Assembly (NCBI GenBank): GCA_963721445.1
Contig: CAVRIZ010000005.1
Span: 1,612,001 to 1,676,000, forward strand
Direction of reading: 5' to 3'
DNA: 64,000 nucleotides
Origin: DAIOEK01 sp963721445
Lineage (GTDB): Bacteria > Chloroflexota > Anaerolineae > Anaerolineales > Anaerolineaceae
Part shown: one piece after another, positions 51,978 to 60,849 of the stretch
Layout of the letters: each line of letters opens with the position of its first letter
How positions within the stretch are numbered: the stretch's first letter is position 1
Notes under the pieces: generated by a model
Told to the model about the DNA's origin: nothing
Database searches by the model: none
The model's input: only the letters and a program-made list of their open reading frames with translations
Position numbers and translations under genes: made by a program

Positions 51978-52923
51978 AGTGGCGGCAAAGTGCCGCTTGA
52001 TAACCGATGAGGTGGAAAAGGCGATCATTGGGAAGCACGAGACTTTGATGAAATTGATGGCAGCATTCCTATCATCCGGTGGACATGTCCTGATCGAAGA
52101 CTTCCCGGGTCTGGCGAAAACACTGATGGCGAATAGCTTTTCTATGGCGTTAGGATTGGAATTTAAACGGATCCAGTTCACCCCCGATCTGCTACCCGGT
52201 GATATTTCCGGTGGTTATGTTTTTAATAGCCAGCAGAATCAATTTAGTCTTCGGAAAGGTCCCCTATTCACCCATATCCTTCTGGCAGATGAAATCAACC
52301 GGGCATCTCCCAAAACCCAATCTGCTTTATTGGAGGCGATGCAAGAAAATCAGGTCTCCCTGGAAGGAGAATCTCTAAAGCTACCTGATCCATTCATTGT
52401 GATCGCCACCCAAAATCCAATTGAATATGAAGGTACATTTCCCTTACCCGAAGCTCAACTCGACCGGTTTATCATCCGCCTGTCGATGGGTTATCCCAGC
52501 TTGGAAGAGGAACATGAAATGCTTGCCAGGCGAACCGATCGCAAACAAGACACGGTCTCGCTGAATGCCGTGGTAGATCAGGCAGAATTCATGTCGATGA
52601 GACAGGCTGTTGAAAATGTCTACGTCAACCCGGATGTGCAGCAATATATCGTTCAGATCGTGGCAAAGACGCGTCGGCACCGCCAGGTTGAACTGGGTGT
52701 CAGCCCACGCGGATCCCTGGCATTGCTTAAACTCTCCCGGGCATGGGCGGCCATTCACGGCCGTGATTATGTCATACCGGATGACGTAAAAATCGTTGCT
52801 CACAATGTTTTGGAGCACAGGTTGATCCTGGATCCCAACCTTTGGGGTACCAAGAAGGCGGAGTGGACGGTGGTCGAAGAGATTATTCAGTCTGTCCCGG
52901 TTCCAGTGACTTCACAAAAATAA
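51940..52923 (+). CDS. MoxR-family AAA+ ATPase
   Basis: 327 residues. GGHVLIEDFPGLAKT is the MoxR-type Walker A; ILLADEINRASPKTQSALLEAM contains Walker B and the pore region; IATQNPIEYEGTFPLPEAQLDRF has the sensor and arginine residues. MoxR ATPases act as chaperones for von Willebrand factor or DUF58 partners. GGAG lies seven bases before the ATG at 51940, inside the preceding gene. The DUF58 gene follows with a one-base TAATG overlap. Confidence 0.9.
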   Translation: MTKNSLTRMNVNEVAAKCRLITDEVEKAIIGKHETLMKLMAAFLSSGGHVLIEDFPGLAKTLMANSFSMALGLEFKRIQFTPDLLPGDISGGYVFNSQQNQFSLRKGPLFTHILLADEINRASPKTQSALLEAMQENQVSLEGESLKLPDPFIVIATQNPIEYEGTFPLPEAQLDRFIIRLSMGYPSLEEEHEMLARRTDRKQDTVSLNAVVDQAEFMSMRQAVENVYVNPDVQQYIVQIVAKTRRHRQVELGVSPRGSLALLKLSRAWAAIHGRDYVIPDDVKIVAHNVLEHRLILDPNLWGTKKAEWTVVEEIIQSVPVPVTSQK

Positions 52924-54188
52924 TGACCTTAAAAGCAAACCTGATCCTTCTGATTATCGTAAGCCTGTTCCTGGCCGGGTTGGGCACCAGGAGCGGATCG
53001 ATTGCTTTAATGGCTCTTCCATTTCTGGTCTACCTTGGGGCAGGATTGATCACCTCCCCTGGAGACGTTCGCATCCGCGCAATTCGAACCCTGGATTGTG
53101 TCCGAAATCATGAGAACGCACAGGTTACGATGACCTTTACGATTGAAAATGAGGGCGCGGCAATTCCACGGTTACAGATTGATGAACCGGCACATCATCA
53201 ATTGGATGTCATCACAGGGAAGCTGAGAAATCGATTTTTCATTCACGCCGGGAAAAAGATCGACTATTCCTACACTTTTCGGCTTCCCAGGGGTCGATAC
53301 GAATGGAAACAGATAAACGCAACAGCCAGTGATGCGTTCGGTCTATTCGAAAAAACCATCCATATTCCGACATCAGCCCAATTATTCATCCTGCCGGAGC
53401 CGCCGTTATTACGGCGATTTAAATTCAATGCGCGCAATACCCTGCATACTCCCGGATCGAATCTCTCCCGTTTGCCGGGATGCGGGGTCGATTTCTGGGG
53501 ACTCCGCGAATATCATCCTGGGGATTCTCTCCGATTGATCAATTGGCGGTTGACGGCACGCCATCCCAACCAATTCTTTTCAAAGGTATTCGAGCGGGAA
53601 GAGATGGCAGACGTTGGCTTGATTCTGGATACACGTGGTTCCAACCCTCATACTGGCAATAACGACGATTTTTTTGAACAATCAATCCAGGCTACTGCCG
53701 CTTTGGCGAAAACCTTTTTAAGAGCGGGCAACAGGGTGTCGTTGTTGGCTATGGGTGAACGGGTGATCCGGGTCTTTCCGGGTTATGGAAAACGACAACT
53801 GGTCAACATCCTGGATAAACTGGCAGAATGTCGGTTGGAAGATACGATTTCTCTGGATACATTGCGGTATTTTCCTGTCCGACTATTTCCCAGCCATACC
53901 ATGATAGTTTTGATCAGTCCGCTTCGGTCGCAGGATTTCAAGACAATCGCCCGTCTGAGAGCTGAAGGTTACCAAATTGTCGTAGTGAGTCCGAACCCCA
54001 TTCGGTATATCGCGCGTGAGCAAGAAACGAAGGGATACGGTCAATTGGCACTTCGACTGGTAACGTTGGAACGGGAAGTATTACTCTGGAGTATTCGGAA
54101 AGTCGGAGTGGAAGTCGTCGATTGGGCAGTGGACCAGCCGTTGGAAAAAGCAATCCGATCACGACGTGTAAGGGGGATGTTTGGATAA
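52923..54188 (+). CDS. DUF58 domain protein
   Basis: 421 codons. Two N-terminal membrane segments (ANLILLIIVSLFLAGLGT, IALMALPFLVYLGAGLI), a beta-rich domain, then the DUF58 core EYHPGDSLRLINWRLTARHP and a von Willebrand A-like C-terminal half (VGLILDTRG, with an Asp-x-x-x-x-like start). The ATG at 52923 overlaps the MoxR stop. Usual partner of MoxR ATPases; involved in surface or envelope assembly in some bacteria. Confidence 0.85.
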   Translation: MTLKANLILLIIVSLFLAGLGTRSGSIALMALPFLVYLGAGLITSPGDVRIRAIRTLDCVRNHENAQVTMTFTIENEGAAIPRLQIDEPAHHQLDVITGKLRNRFFIHAGKKIDYSYTFRLPRGRYEWKQINATASDAFGLFEKTIHIPTSAQLFILPEPPLLRRFKFNARNTLHTPGSNLSRLPGCGVDFWGLREYHPGDSLRLINWRLTARHPNQFFSKVFEREEMADVGLILDTRGSNPHTGNNDDFFEQSIQATAALAKTFLRAGNRVSLLAMGERVIRVFPGYGKRQLVNILDKLAECRLEDTISLDTLRYFPVRLFPSHTMIVLISPLRSQDFKTIARLRAEGYQIVVVSPNPIRYIAREQETKGYGQLALRLVTLEREVLLWSIRKVGVEVVDWAVDQPLEKAIRSRRVRGMFG

Positions 54189-54681
54189 GAAGCAGTTAAT
54201 CGCATTGCGGGTTTGTCAACTTGCAACCTTTGGATTGATGGCAGTCGGATTTGGATTAGCCAGATACTGGCTGGGGGTTTGGTTGGTGTTCGCTTTGAAC
54301 TTTTTCAACCTGGTTGGTCAACGCACTAAGTGGCAATGGATTCCTATCGCAATATTGTTTGTCCATGTCGGTATTGCCGCGGGTGGTTTGTGGCTTGGGG
54401 TTACTCCTTGGCTATTAATTCCAGGTGTCATAGCTGCTTTGGGTTGTTGGGAATTGAACGATAGGGATCGCGCACTTACGTACGGATTAGATCTGTCTGC
54501 TGAGAGAGAATCCAAACAAAATCAATTAAGTCTTCTGAATGTGACATTAACGATTAGTCTTATCTTGACAGGGATAGGGTTGTATCTGAAATTCCAACCT
54601 GGTTTTGGCGTTACTTACGCAGCAGCAGTGATTGTTGCATTCAGCCTTTTTCAACTATACCGTCTGATCAAGTATCCATAA
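54181..54681 (+). CDS. membrane protein, last gene of the MoxR-DUF58 operon
   Basis: 166 residues from a TTG start at 54181 with GGGGG just upstream; it overlaps the DUF58 stop by eight bases. Five membrane segments (for example LATFGLMAVGFGLARYW, IPIAILFVHVGIAAGG). A central soluble loop (LNDRDRALTYGLDLSAERES) is charged. No family recognised. Confidence 0.55.
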   Translation: MDKKQLIALRVCQLATFGLMAVGFGLARYWLGVWLVFALNFFNLVGQRTKWQWIPIAILFVHVGIAAGGLWLGVTPWLLIPGVIAALGCWELNDRDRALTYGLDLSAERESKQNQLSLLNVTLTISLILTGIGLYLKFQPGFGVTYAAAVIVAFSLFQLYRLIKYP

Positions 54682-54897
54682 TGCAGGCGCTTACTAGAGT
54701 CGGTGCATGGAAGGCCTCATCCTACCAGGATGCGATATTTTGCCTCGATCTGATCGGATTTGATCACCAGCCGTCCTACCACAGGCTATGGTTGCCTGTT
54801 TCTGGTCTGAGCACATTGCACATCATTGGCATCGATGCAAGATAAACGTGCAATAATGGAAATAAGATAATTGCCAGCGAAATCGGAGAATGATTGT

Positions 54898-55548
54898 ATG
54901 TTACCAATCGGTGACGATAATTCAGCTCGTAGAACTACTCCTGTAGTAACTTATTTGTTTATTGTATTAAATGTCTTGCTTTTCTTTGTTGAACTAAGCG
55001 GTGGGGATGCGTTTATTGAAAAATGGGCTTTCGTTCCTAGCCGCTTCCTTTCAAATCCGGCTGGCGATTTCTTAACGCTTTTTTCTTCCATGTTTATGCA
55101 TGCGGGATGGCTTCACCTGGGTGGCAATATGCTTTACCTTTGGATCTTCGGGGATAATGTAGAAGACCGTTTTGGACATATCAAATTCACTATCTTCTAT
55201 CTACTTACTGGTCTTGCAGCCACCTTCGCCCAGTTAGCGTTCAGTGTGGGATCTTCCGTTCCAAATTTAGGCGCATCGGGAGCTATTGCCGGTGTGCTTG
55301 GCGCTTACATTCTGCTTTTCCCCAAAGGCAGGGTTAGGGTACTGCAAGGTCAACAGGTGGTTCAAGTATCCGCGATCATTGTGATTGGTCTCTGGATCGT
55401 CTTACAACTTTTTAGCGGAATTGGATCCATCGCGAGCACAGCCCAGACAGGCGGCGTAGCTTATATGGCGCACATCGGCGGATTTATAGCAGGATTTGTG
55501 CTGACATTTTTATTTCGTGGGAGTCGCGCCGCACTGTCGTCGTATTAA
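54898..55548 (+). CDS. rhomboid-family intramembrane serine protease
   Basis: 216 residues, six membrane segments. HLGGNMLYLWIFGDNVED, with the HxxxN motif, the catalytic Ser in LGASGAIAG and the catalytic His in MAHIGGFIAG are all present, so it should be an active protease cleaving membrane proteins. The ATG at 54898 has GGAGA nine bases upstream and gives the usual N-terminus; one at 54871 adds nine residues. Ends before a strong terminator. Confidence 0.9.
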   Translation: MLPIGDDNSARRTTPVVTYLFIVLNVLLFFVELSGGDAFIEKWAFVPSRFLSNPAGDFLTLFSSMFMHAGWLHLGGNMLYLWIFGDNVEDRFGHIKFTIFYLLTGLAATFAQLAFSVGSSVPNLGASGAIAGVLGAYILLFPKGRVRVLQGQQVVQVSAIIVIGLWIVLQLFSGIGSIASTAQTGGVAYMAHIGGFIAGFVLTFLFRGSRAALSSY

Positions 55549-55585
55549 CAATTTTCCGATATCGCTAATCCAACCATCTAAAAAT

Positions 55586-55613
55586 GACCTGCCCTCAAAT
55601 TACAGGGCAGGTC
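55586..55613. terminator. bidirectional terminator
   Basis: GACCTGCCCT pairs with AGGGCAGGTC (ten pairs) around CAAATTAC. An A-run precedes it (T-run on the minus strand), so it serves the convergent minus-strand gene at 55.7 kb as well as the rhomboid gene. Confidence 0.8.
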
Positions 55614-55700
55614 ACAGAATAATTGGAAATACCGACAACTATCTTTATCGCCTTTCGTTCCCACTTGAGATATTCTGGCACAAAAGCGTAGCAATACCTC

Positions 55701-56249
55701 TTAATGAACAACTGCCTCAGTACCAAGCAGTTCGGAGAAGAGGGACCGATAATAAATCATAGCCTGACGTAATTCTTCGGTGTCAGCCAGGTTTTGCTGA
55801 TTTTTAACGGCAATTGCACGTGCGGCTCGATAATTGGTTACCAACTCCGGGTAGTTGACGGATATGTCAGCAGCCCTCTGATCAAAATCTGAGACAGGAT
55901 ACGCTCGTTTTTGCATGACCTCGATGATGAGCCGGTCAGCCTCGATGATCGCCTTTCCCGGTTCATCCACAAATTTGGATTGTACCGCGGTCCAATCATT
56001 CAAATACAGCTCACGCTCGCTTGTGGTAAGAGGGTGAATATCCAACGTCTTCACGTGTTTCTGGCGTTCCTCCAACTCTTTTTGGGCACTTTTTTCATTA
56101 CCCATGGTTTCTACTGTCTGATCATATTCTGTTCCAAACTTATCATGGAGTCTGCCAGAACGATTCCGTCGGGAAAAGCTCATTCCTAAAAAGATCCCTA
56201 TTAGTACTACAGCAATAACAACAATGATAATCGTGGTAGTAGCAGTCAC
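55701..56249 (-). CDS. single-membrane-segment hypothetical protein
   Basis: 183 codons from a GTG at 56249, chosen because GGAGG lies seven bases upstream; an earlier in-frame start at 56300 gives an unlikely N-terminus. Membrane segment at the N-terminus (TTIIIVVIAVVLIGIFLG), then a long helical cytoplasmic part: ELEERQKHVKTLDIHPLTTS and DEPGKAIIEADRLIIEVM. This layout matches a widespread hypothetical family of actinobacteria and Chloroflexota, often beside stress genes. Function unknown. Confidence 0.65.
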   Translation of the reverse strand: MTATTTIIIVVIAVVLIGIFLGMSFSRRNRSGRLHDKFGTEYDQTVETMGNEKSAQKELEERQKHVKTLDIHPLTTSERELYLNDWTAVQSKFVDEPGKAIIEADRLIIEVMQKRAYPVSDFDQRAADISVNYPELVTNYRAARAIAVKNQQNLADTEELRQAMIYYRSLFSELLGTEAVVH

Positions 56250-56652
56250 AAGACACCTCCAGAAAGAAAGTTGACAGTCGGATATAGATTTACTCACCAA
56301 TTATCCGCCCGGGAGAATCTGGGCAGTGTGGATTTTGAGAATTTATCCCTTGTGATTTTCATCATACCGGGCGAGCGCTATCTTTGTCCCCGTAAAATCC
56401 TACATAATCTCTACCAATACCAGCAGGAAGGGTCTGTCGGGAGTATGTCGAGATCTTGAATATTACAGCCGAATTGCTGATAGACATTTGTTTGTAATGG
56501 GAAATCGGCTGGGTATACTCAAATTATCTACGATGACCGGAAATTGGACAATAAGTGTATTAATACGTGGACAACTATATGCTGATAGGACTTTGATATA
56601 AGCGGTTCGTTGATTGCAAACCCAAATACAAATCACGGAAGGACGGATACAA

Positions 56653-57060
56653 ATGGCTATGCTTGATCGTACAAAAGGGAATCCCTGGTTATTAAAAACG
56701 CCTCCGGGCACGTCAGAATATTCCATGTATATCGATGATAAAGATGGAAAGAAAGTGATTGTATGCACTGTGGGAACAACTGTTCTTCTATATGACGCAC
56801 GCTGCGTTGATGATCTGCATGCCATGCTCAAGAAGGTGGGAGATTGGGTTGAGCTCGGCGGAGCTGACGAACAGAAATTGGTTAAAGATGGAACCGTTGA
56901 AGCCTGGGGTCGTTCGCCAAATAATCCAATCGGTGGTTGGTACGGTCTTAAGAAGGGTCTGCGCGGACGATTCGGAGTCTATATTCCACCCCTGATGGAA
57001 GCATTGGGACTTTGTGAATTGGAGCATAATCCAAAGAGTAATCGCATGCGCGCCAAGTGA
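56653..57060 (+). CDS. conserved hypothetical protein
   Basis: 135 residues from the ATG at 56653 (GGAAGGA upstream). DRTKGNPWLLKTPPGTSEY and the compact sequence to GVYIPPLMEALGLCELEHN look like a globular protein of a conserved uncharacterised family with a Trp-rich centre (EAWGRSPNNPIGGWYG). No enzyme motif. Monocistronic, convergent with the LysE gene. Confidence 0.6.
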   Translation: MAMLDRTKGNPWLLKTPPGTSEYSMYIDDKDGKKVIVCTVGTTVLLYDARCVDDLHAMLKKVGDWVELGGADEQKLVKDGTVEAWGRSPNNPIGGWYGLKKGLRGRFGVYIPPLMEALGLCELEHNPKSNRMRAK

Positions 57061-57103
57061 ACAAAGATCGTTCGCGTCATGACTAAAATCTTTATTTTCG
57101 GGA

Positions 57104-57694
57104 TCAAAGGTGTAGCAGGCTGTATACTGCGGAGTAAATCAACAATCCACCCATTGCGAGATTAAATATCCGATAATAACGCAGCAGGAATTTCCGGAAG
57201 ACATTTCCACCCCATGCCCAACAGACTGTGGAGATTAATCCAAGGGCTGCCAACATGACCCCAAAAAGAGTGATTGACAATGGGTCGTGGAATTTGCCGA
57301 TTATGAAGAGCGAATAGACGGTCACCCCATATAAAATCACTTTTATGTTTAGAAATTGCATCGTGAAACCAGCTTTAAAGGTGTTAAGACTATTATCTCC
57401 ATCCTCATTTTCGACAGGCTTGCTGCGGATGATATGGATCGCCAGGTACATCATATAGACGGCACCCAGTATATTGAGCCATATTCTCATGGAAGGAATT
57501 TGGGTTGCCAGAGCGGCATTCAATAATCCGCAGAGTAACATGACGATGAAGAAGCCGACAAAAATACCAGCCAGAAATCGAATCGTTCTTTGAAATCCAT
57601 TCCGTACGGCATTGGTCATGGACATAATGTTATTCGGTCCGGGAGTGAAGGTGGTCACAAAAGCGTAGATGAGGAAAGGATAAAGGTTGATCAT
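57104..57694 (-). CDS. LysE family exporter
   Basis: 196 residues from the ATG at 57694; another at 57736 adds fourteen residues. Six membrane segments. TFTPGPNNIMSMTNAVRNG is the LysE/RhtB signature, and the loop between helices is normal. Exports an amino acid or a related metabolite. Divergent from an XRE-cupin regulator with only about 110 bases between; such a pairing usually means the regulator senses the exported compound. Confidence 0.85.
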   Translation of the reverse strand: MINLYPFLIYAFVTTFTPGPNNIMSMTNAVRNGFQRTIRFLAGIFVGFFIVMLLCGLLNAALATQIPSMRIWLNILGAVYMMYLAIHIIRSKPVENEDGDNSLNTFKAGFTMQFLNIKVILYGVTVYSLFIIGKFHDPLSITLFGVMLAALGLISTVCWAWGGNVFRKFLLRYYRIFNLAMGGLLIYSAVYSLLHL

Positions 57695-57746
57695 GGAAAC
57701 CCCGAGGATGAATGTTATAATGACCATAGAGGGCATTATACTGCAC

Positions 57747-57783
57747 GTATGTTATATTATACATTATAAACGTTATAACATAC
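57747..57783. promoter_or_regulatory. inverted repeat in the LysE / XRE-cupin divergent promoter
   Basis: GTATGTTATA at 57747-57756 and TATAACATAC at 57774-57783 form perfect ten-base arms with 17 bases between. The spacer contains TTATACATTATA (57757-57768), which recurs in inverted form at 60733-60744. It is likely the operator of the XRE-cupin protein, controlling both divergent genes. Confidence 0.6.
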
Positions 57784-57804
57784 AATCCAAATAGGAAAAT
57801 AGAC

Positions 57805-58359
57805 ATGGAAGAAATAACCCTGCTGGTGGCGCAAAATCTTAAACGGATTCGCGAAGAAAAGAAACTGAGTCTGGACAAGTTGGCAGATTTGACTGGGGTC
57901 AGCAAAAGCATGCTTGGTCAGATCGAGAGAGGTGAATCGAATCCGACAATATCCGTTGTTTGGAAGATCGCCAATGGATTAAAGATGTCATTCACTTCTC
58001 TCTTAAGCGCAGAACAGGCAGATATAACGCTTATACAAAAATCCCAAATCAATCCGCTGATCGAAGACGATGGTAAGTATCGTTTGTATCCTTTTTTTCC
58101 AATTGAAGAGGGCCGGCGGTTTGAGATTTATCAGATCGAAATTGATCCGGGCGGCAGTCTTCACGCGGAACCTCATTCAGCAGGGACGCAGGAGTTTATC
58201 CTGGTTTCGCATGGAGATCTCGATATCACTATCGGTGATCAGAACCATACTGTTACTGAGGGCGAAGCGATTCGTTTCAGGGCGGACCGATCCCACACCT
58301 ACCACAATTCCGGATCCTCGATAACAAAAATGCAAATGGTGATTCACTACCTGGATTGA
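57805..58359 (+). CDS. XRE-family regulator with cupin domain
   Basis: 184 residues. N-terminal helix-turn-helix (LSLDKLADLTGVSKSMLGQ then GESNPTISVVWKIA) and C-terminal cupin with HAEPHSAGTQEFILV and FRADRSHTYHN, where His and Glu may bind a metal or small ligand. It should sense a metabolite through the cupin and control the LysE exporter encoded on the opposite strand; the inverted repeat between them supports this. AGGAAAA precedes the ATG. Confidence 0.88.
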   Translation: MEEITLLVAQNLKRIREEKKLSLDKLADLTGVSKSMLGQIERGESNPTISVVWKIANGLKMSFTSLLSAEQADITLIQKSQINPLIEDDGKYRLYPFFPIEEGRRFEIYQIEIDPGGSLHAEPHSAGTQEFILVSHGDLDITIGDQNHTVTEGEAIRFRADRSHTYHNSGSSITKMQMVIHYLD

Positions 58360-58567
58360 GTTCCCCTTCGAATTCCGGGTAAGGATATTATCCCACCTCT
58401 AGTTTCAGAAAATCCGTTGAGTAACGAAAGACGACGGCTTGTTACCGGCAGTTTTTTGATCTATTATGATGGAACAAGTTCCAATTTGAAGTGGTCGATT
58501 TTCTTCAGCATAGGTTTATTTCTTTAACTGTGTATTATCTGTCCTGTTTCGTACAAGGAGGAGAGAC

Positions 58568-59017
58568 ATGAATACGAAGAAATTATGGATGGTTAGCCTG
58601 GTTGGCGGTTTAATCAGTACTGCTTTATCTAACATCCCATTCATCAATCTGGTGAATTGCCTGTTATGCGCCGGTTTCTGGGTGGGTGCCCTGGTGGCGG
58701 TCTGGATGTATAAACGTCAAACAGGTGCCGTGACATTGAAGCAGGGTATTGTGATTGGTGTAGTGACAGGTGCTTTCGCAGGGATATTTGGCTTCCTCCT
58801 TAGCCTGTTTGGAATGGCAGGCGCGGAAGCTCTGATGAAGAGTTACGCCCAATTCGCCCCACCAGATGCACAAATAGATTTACCACAACCTGGAATCGCT
58901 TCCATCCTTTTTAACCTGGTCGGGGTTGGTGTAAATGTCTTATTCGGAGCAATCGGTGGACTGATCGGCGGATTATTCTTCCAATCGAAACCGATTGTGC
59001 CACCAACTGGATCATAA
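58568..59017 (+). CDS. four-helix membrane protein
   Basis: 149 residues with four hydrophobic segments and a Gly-rich pattern (GIVIGVVTGAFAGIFGFLL). A soluble loop (AGAEALMKSYAQFAPPDAQ) sits between the third and fourth. AAGGAGGAGAG gives a very strong binding site. Similar layout to several uncharacterised families; I cannot assign it with certainty. Confidence 0.55.
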   Translation: MNTKKLWMVSLVGGLISTALSNIPFINLVNCLLCAGFWVGALVAVWMYKRQTGAVTLKQGIVIGVVTGAFAGIFGFLLSLFGMAGAEALMKSYAQFAPPDAQIDLPQPGIASILFNLVGVGVNVLFGAIGGLIGGLFFQSKPIVPPTGS

Positions 59018-59105
59018 AGTCAGGGAGTGGAATATTTCCGGACTAAATACAGGTAAAAATCCTCAAAAGGATTGATCAGGAATATCGGATTGGAGGAAGG
59101 CGTAT

Positions 59106-59777
59106 ATGGTCCTGAGCGATAGTGTTTCGATTCTTGCGGATAGTTTGGTGCGGATCCATAGGGCGATCACACGAGGAATTAAGACAGGCATTATCCGGGG
59201 AAGCGGTTACGAAAAATCTGGCTTACCTGGTAACGAAGAGCTGCAAGGATATTTTCTTTATATCCAAAGTCTAACCATCGTTCTGTCTGCCCATCACCTT
59301 GGTGAAGACGAAGTTGCTTTTCCAGAGCTCAAAAAAAGGCTTCCGGATGGTCCTTTTGCGAGGTTAAAATCTGACCACCAAAAAATGGAAATCCAAGTAA
59401 CATTCCTGAATCGACTCGTCACAAATCCTGAAATGAATATTAATCAGGGCGAGATCAAGAAAGTTGTGGATAGTCTTCAGATAATTTCCTCGATATGGAC
59501 GCCGCACATCGGAGTTGAAGAAAAGTCATTCTCCCGCAGTGTGCTCTCCTCGAAGATTAGTTCTGAAGAACAAACCAACCTTGCCACTAAGTTTTCTCAA
59601 CACGGACAGGAACACGCGATTCCACCGTTCCTTGCCCTTCCTTTCGTCCTGTTCAATCTTTCAGGTGCGGACAGGGCTGCCATGATGGATACTCTCCCAA
59701 AAGAGGTGGTGGAGGAGCTGATTCCGCGAGTGTGGAAAGCGAACTGGTCTCCGATGGGACCCTTCCTTTTGGAATAA
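59106..59777 (+). CDS. hemerythrin-like domain protein
   Basis: 223 residues, helical. Metal-site candidates in order: RIHRAI near the N-terminus, LSAHHLGEDEVAFPEL, KSDHQKMEIQ and WTPHIGVEEKSF, which supply the His and Glu ligands expected for a di-iron hemerythrin fold. The C-terminal third is an additional helical part. GGAGGAAGG precedes the ATG. Possibly binds oxygen or nitric oxide, or serves iron handling. Confidence 0.7.
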   Translation: MVLSDSVSILADSLVRIHRAITRGIKTGIIRGSGYEKSGLPGNEELQGYFLYIQSLTIVLSAHHLGEDEVAFPELKKRLPDGPFARLKSDHQKMEIQVTFLNRLVTNPEMNINQGEIKKVVDSLQIISSIWTPHIGVEEKSFSRSVLSSKISSEEQTNLATKFSQHGQEHAIPPFLALPFVLFNLSGADRAAMMDTLPKEVVEELIPRVWKANWSPMGPFLLE

Positions 59778-59847
59778 CCGAATTATCCAGGAGGTCAAGA
59801 CTACCACCAGGCAGTTTTAATTTAATGGCCAGAGAATTTTTCTTTTA

Positions 59848-60621
59848 TTAAATCGAACGTTTTTGTAGTCGATCTGGCTTGTATCTCAAAAGGGCAACGG
59901 CAAGAGTGACGGCTACGAGACCAAATGTGATCCAGGTTGGGATGGCAACCACCGACACCGCGCTGTGCTTGAAAGAGATACCGGCGAGGGCCCAAAGGAT
60001 CACAGCTGCGTAGGCGATGTCATGCCGTGAGAAATTCATGGTGATGGCGATAACCAGGACCGCAGCTAGCATGATCGACATCCATATTTCCGGGGCTATG
60101 CCGAATCTGTTCCATTTGATATAGTCAAGCAGAGAAGAAACATTCGCTATCGTAGCGACCGAAATCCATCCCAGATAGATGCTGAATGGAAGACGTACAG
60201 TCCATTTTTCTACGGTCGAGACGGTATTTCGCCCGATGCCTAGGCGGGTATAGACGAGGATGAGGGTTGCCAGCAAAACCAGCATGACAATCACTGTCAG
60301 CGGAAATTGCTCATAATGCCAGAGGAAGATCCAGGTACTGTTCGCCAGTCCACTTATGACGATCCACCAGCCGGTGGCTCGTAAGCGGGGATTTTGGCGT
60401 TGAGAAGGCAGCGCCTGGTAGATCGCAAAGGTGATCAAACCTAGGTAGATTATTCCCCAGATCGAAAAGACATAACCGGCCGGGACGAAATAGACCTGGA
60501 AACGATCGGATATCTGGCCGGTATTCAGGCCATTCAAGGGGAGGGCATTAGCCAGCCCATTTACTATAAGTGTGATCACAATAGATAGGATCACTGCAAT
60601 TTGTCGAATACTGTCTTTCAT
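59848..60621 (-). CDS. TspO/MBR-family (tryptophan-rich sensory) membrane protein
   Basis: 257 residues, about eight membrane segments, longer than plain TspO (about 160). PAGYVFSIWGIIYLGLITFA and STWIFLWHYEQFPLTVI resemble the Trp-rich TspO core, and LPFSIYLGWISVATIANVSS supports the TspO/MBR superfamily. Members bind porphyrins or sterols. Divergent from the hydrolase gene; the intergenic region has an AT-rich palindrome. Confidence 0.7.
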   Translation of the reverse strand: MKDSIRQIAVILSIVITLIVNGLANALPLNGLNTGQISDRFQVYFVPAGYVFSIWGIIYLGLITFAIYQALPSQRQNPRLRATGWWIVISGLANSTWIFLWHYEQFPLTVIVMLVLLATLILVYTRLGIGRNTVSTVEKWTVRLPFSIYLGWISVATIANVSSLLDYIKWNRFGIAPEIWMSIMLAAVLVIAITMNFSRHDIAYAAVILWALAGISFKHSAVSVVAIPTWITFGLVAVTLAVALLRYKPDRLQKRSI

Positions 60622-60722
60622 GGTTCCTCCCTATAAAACTCCAATAAATAACCTGACCCACAATAAATGATGTCAAACGTAGAACTACTATTAGATTGTA
60701 CCAATATTATATAGATGTATAA

Positions 60723-60744
60723 ACATTATAGATATAATGTATAA
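60723..60744. promoter_or_regulatory. AT-rich palindrome upstream of the hydrolase
   Basis: ACATTATA and TATAATGT form a perfect inverted repeat with GA between (60723-60740). The adjoining TATAATGTATAA is the exact complement of a 12-mer in the operator region at 57.76 kb. It may be a shared regulatory site for this divergent pair. Confidence 0.45.
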
Positions 60745-60849
60745 GCATTGCATTATGTTAAGTCGAAATTGGAATTGATAGAACCGGTATCAACCACATC
60801 GTAATATATATATAATGAAAAATACATGGCGTGTATGGGAGGGATGACG

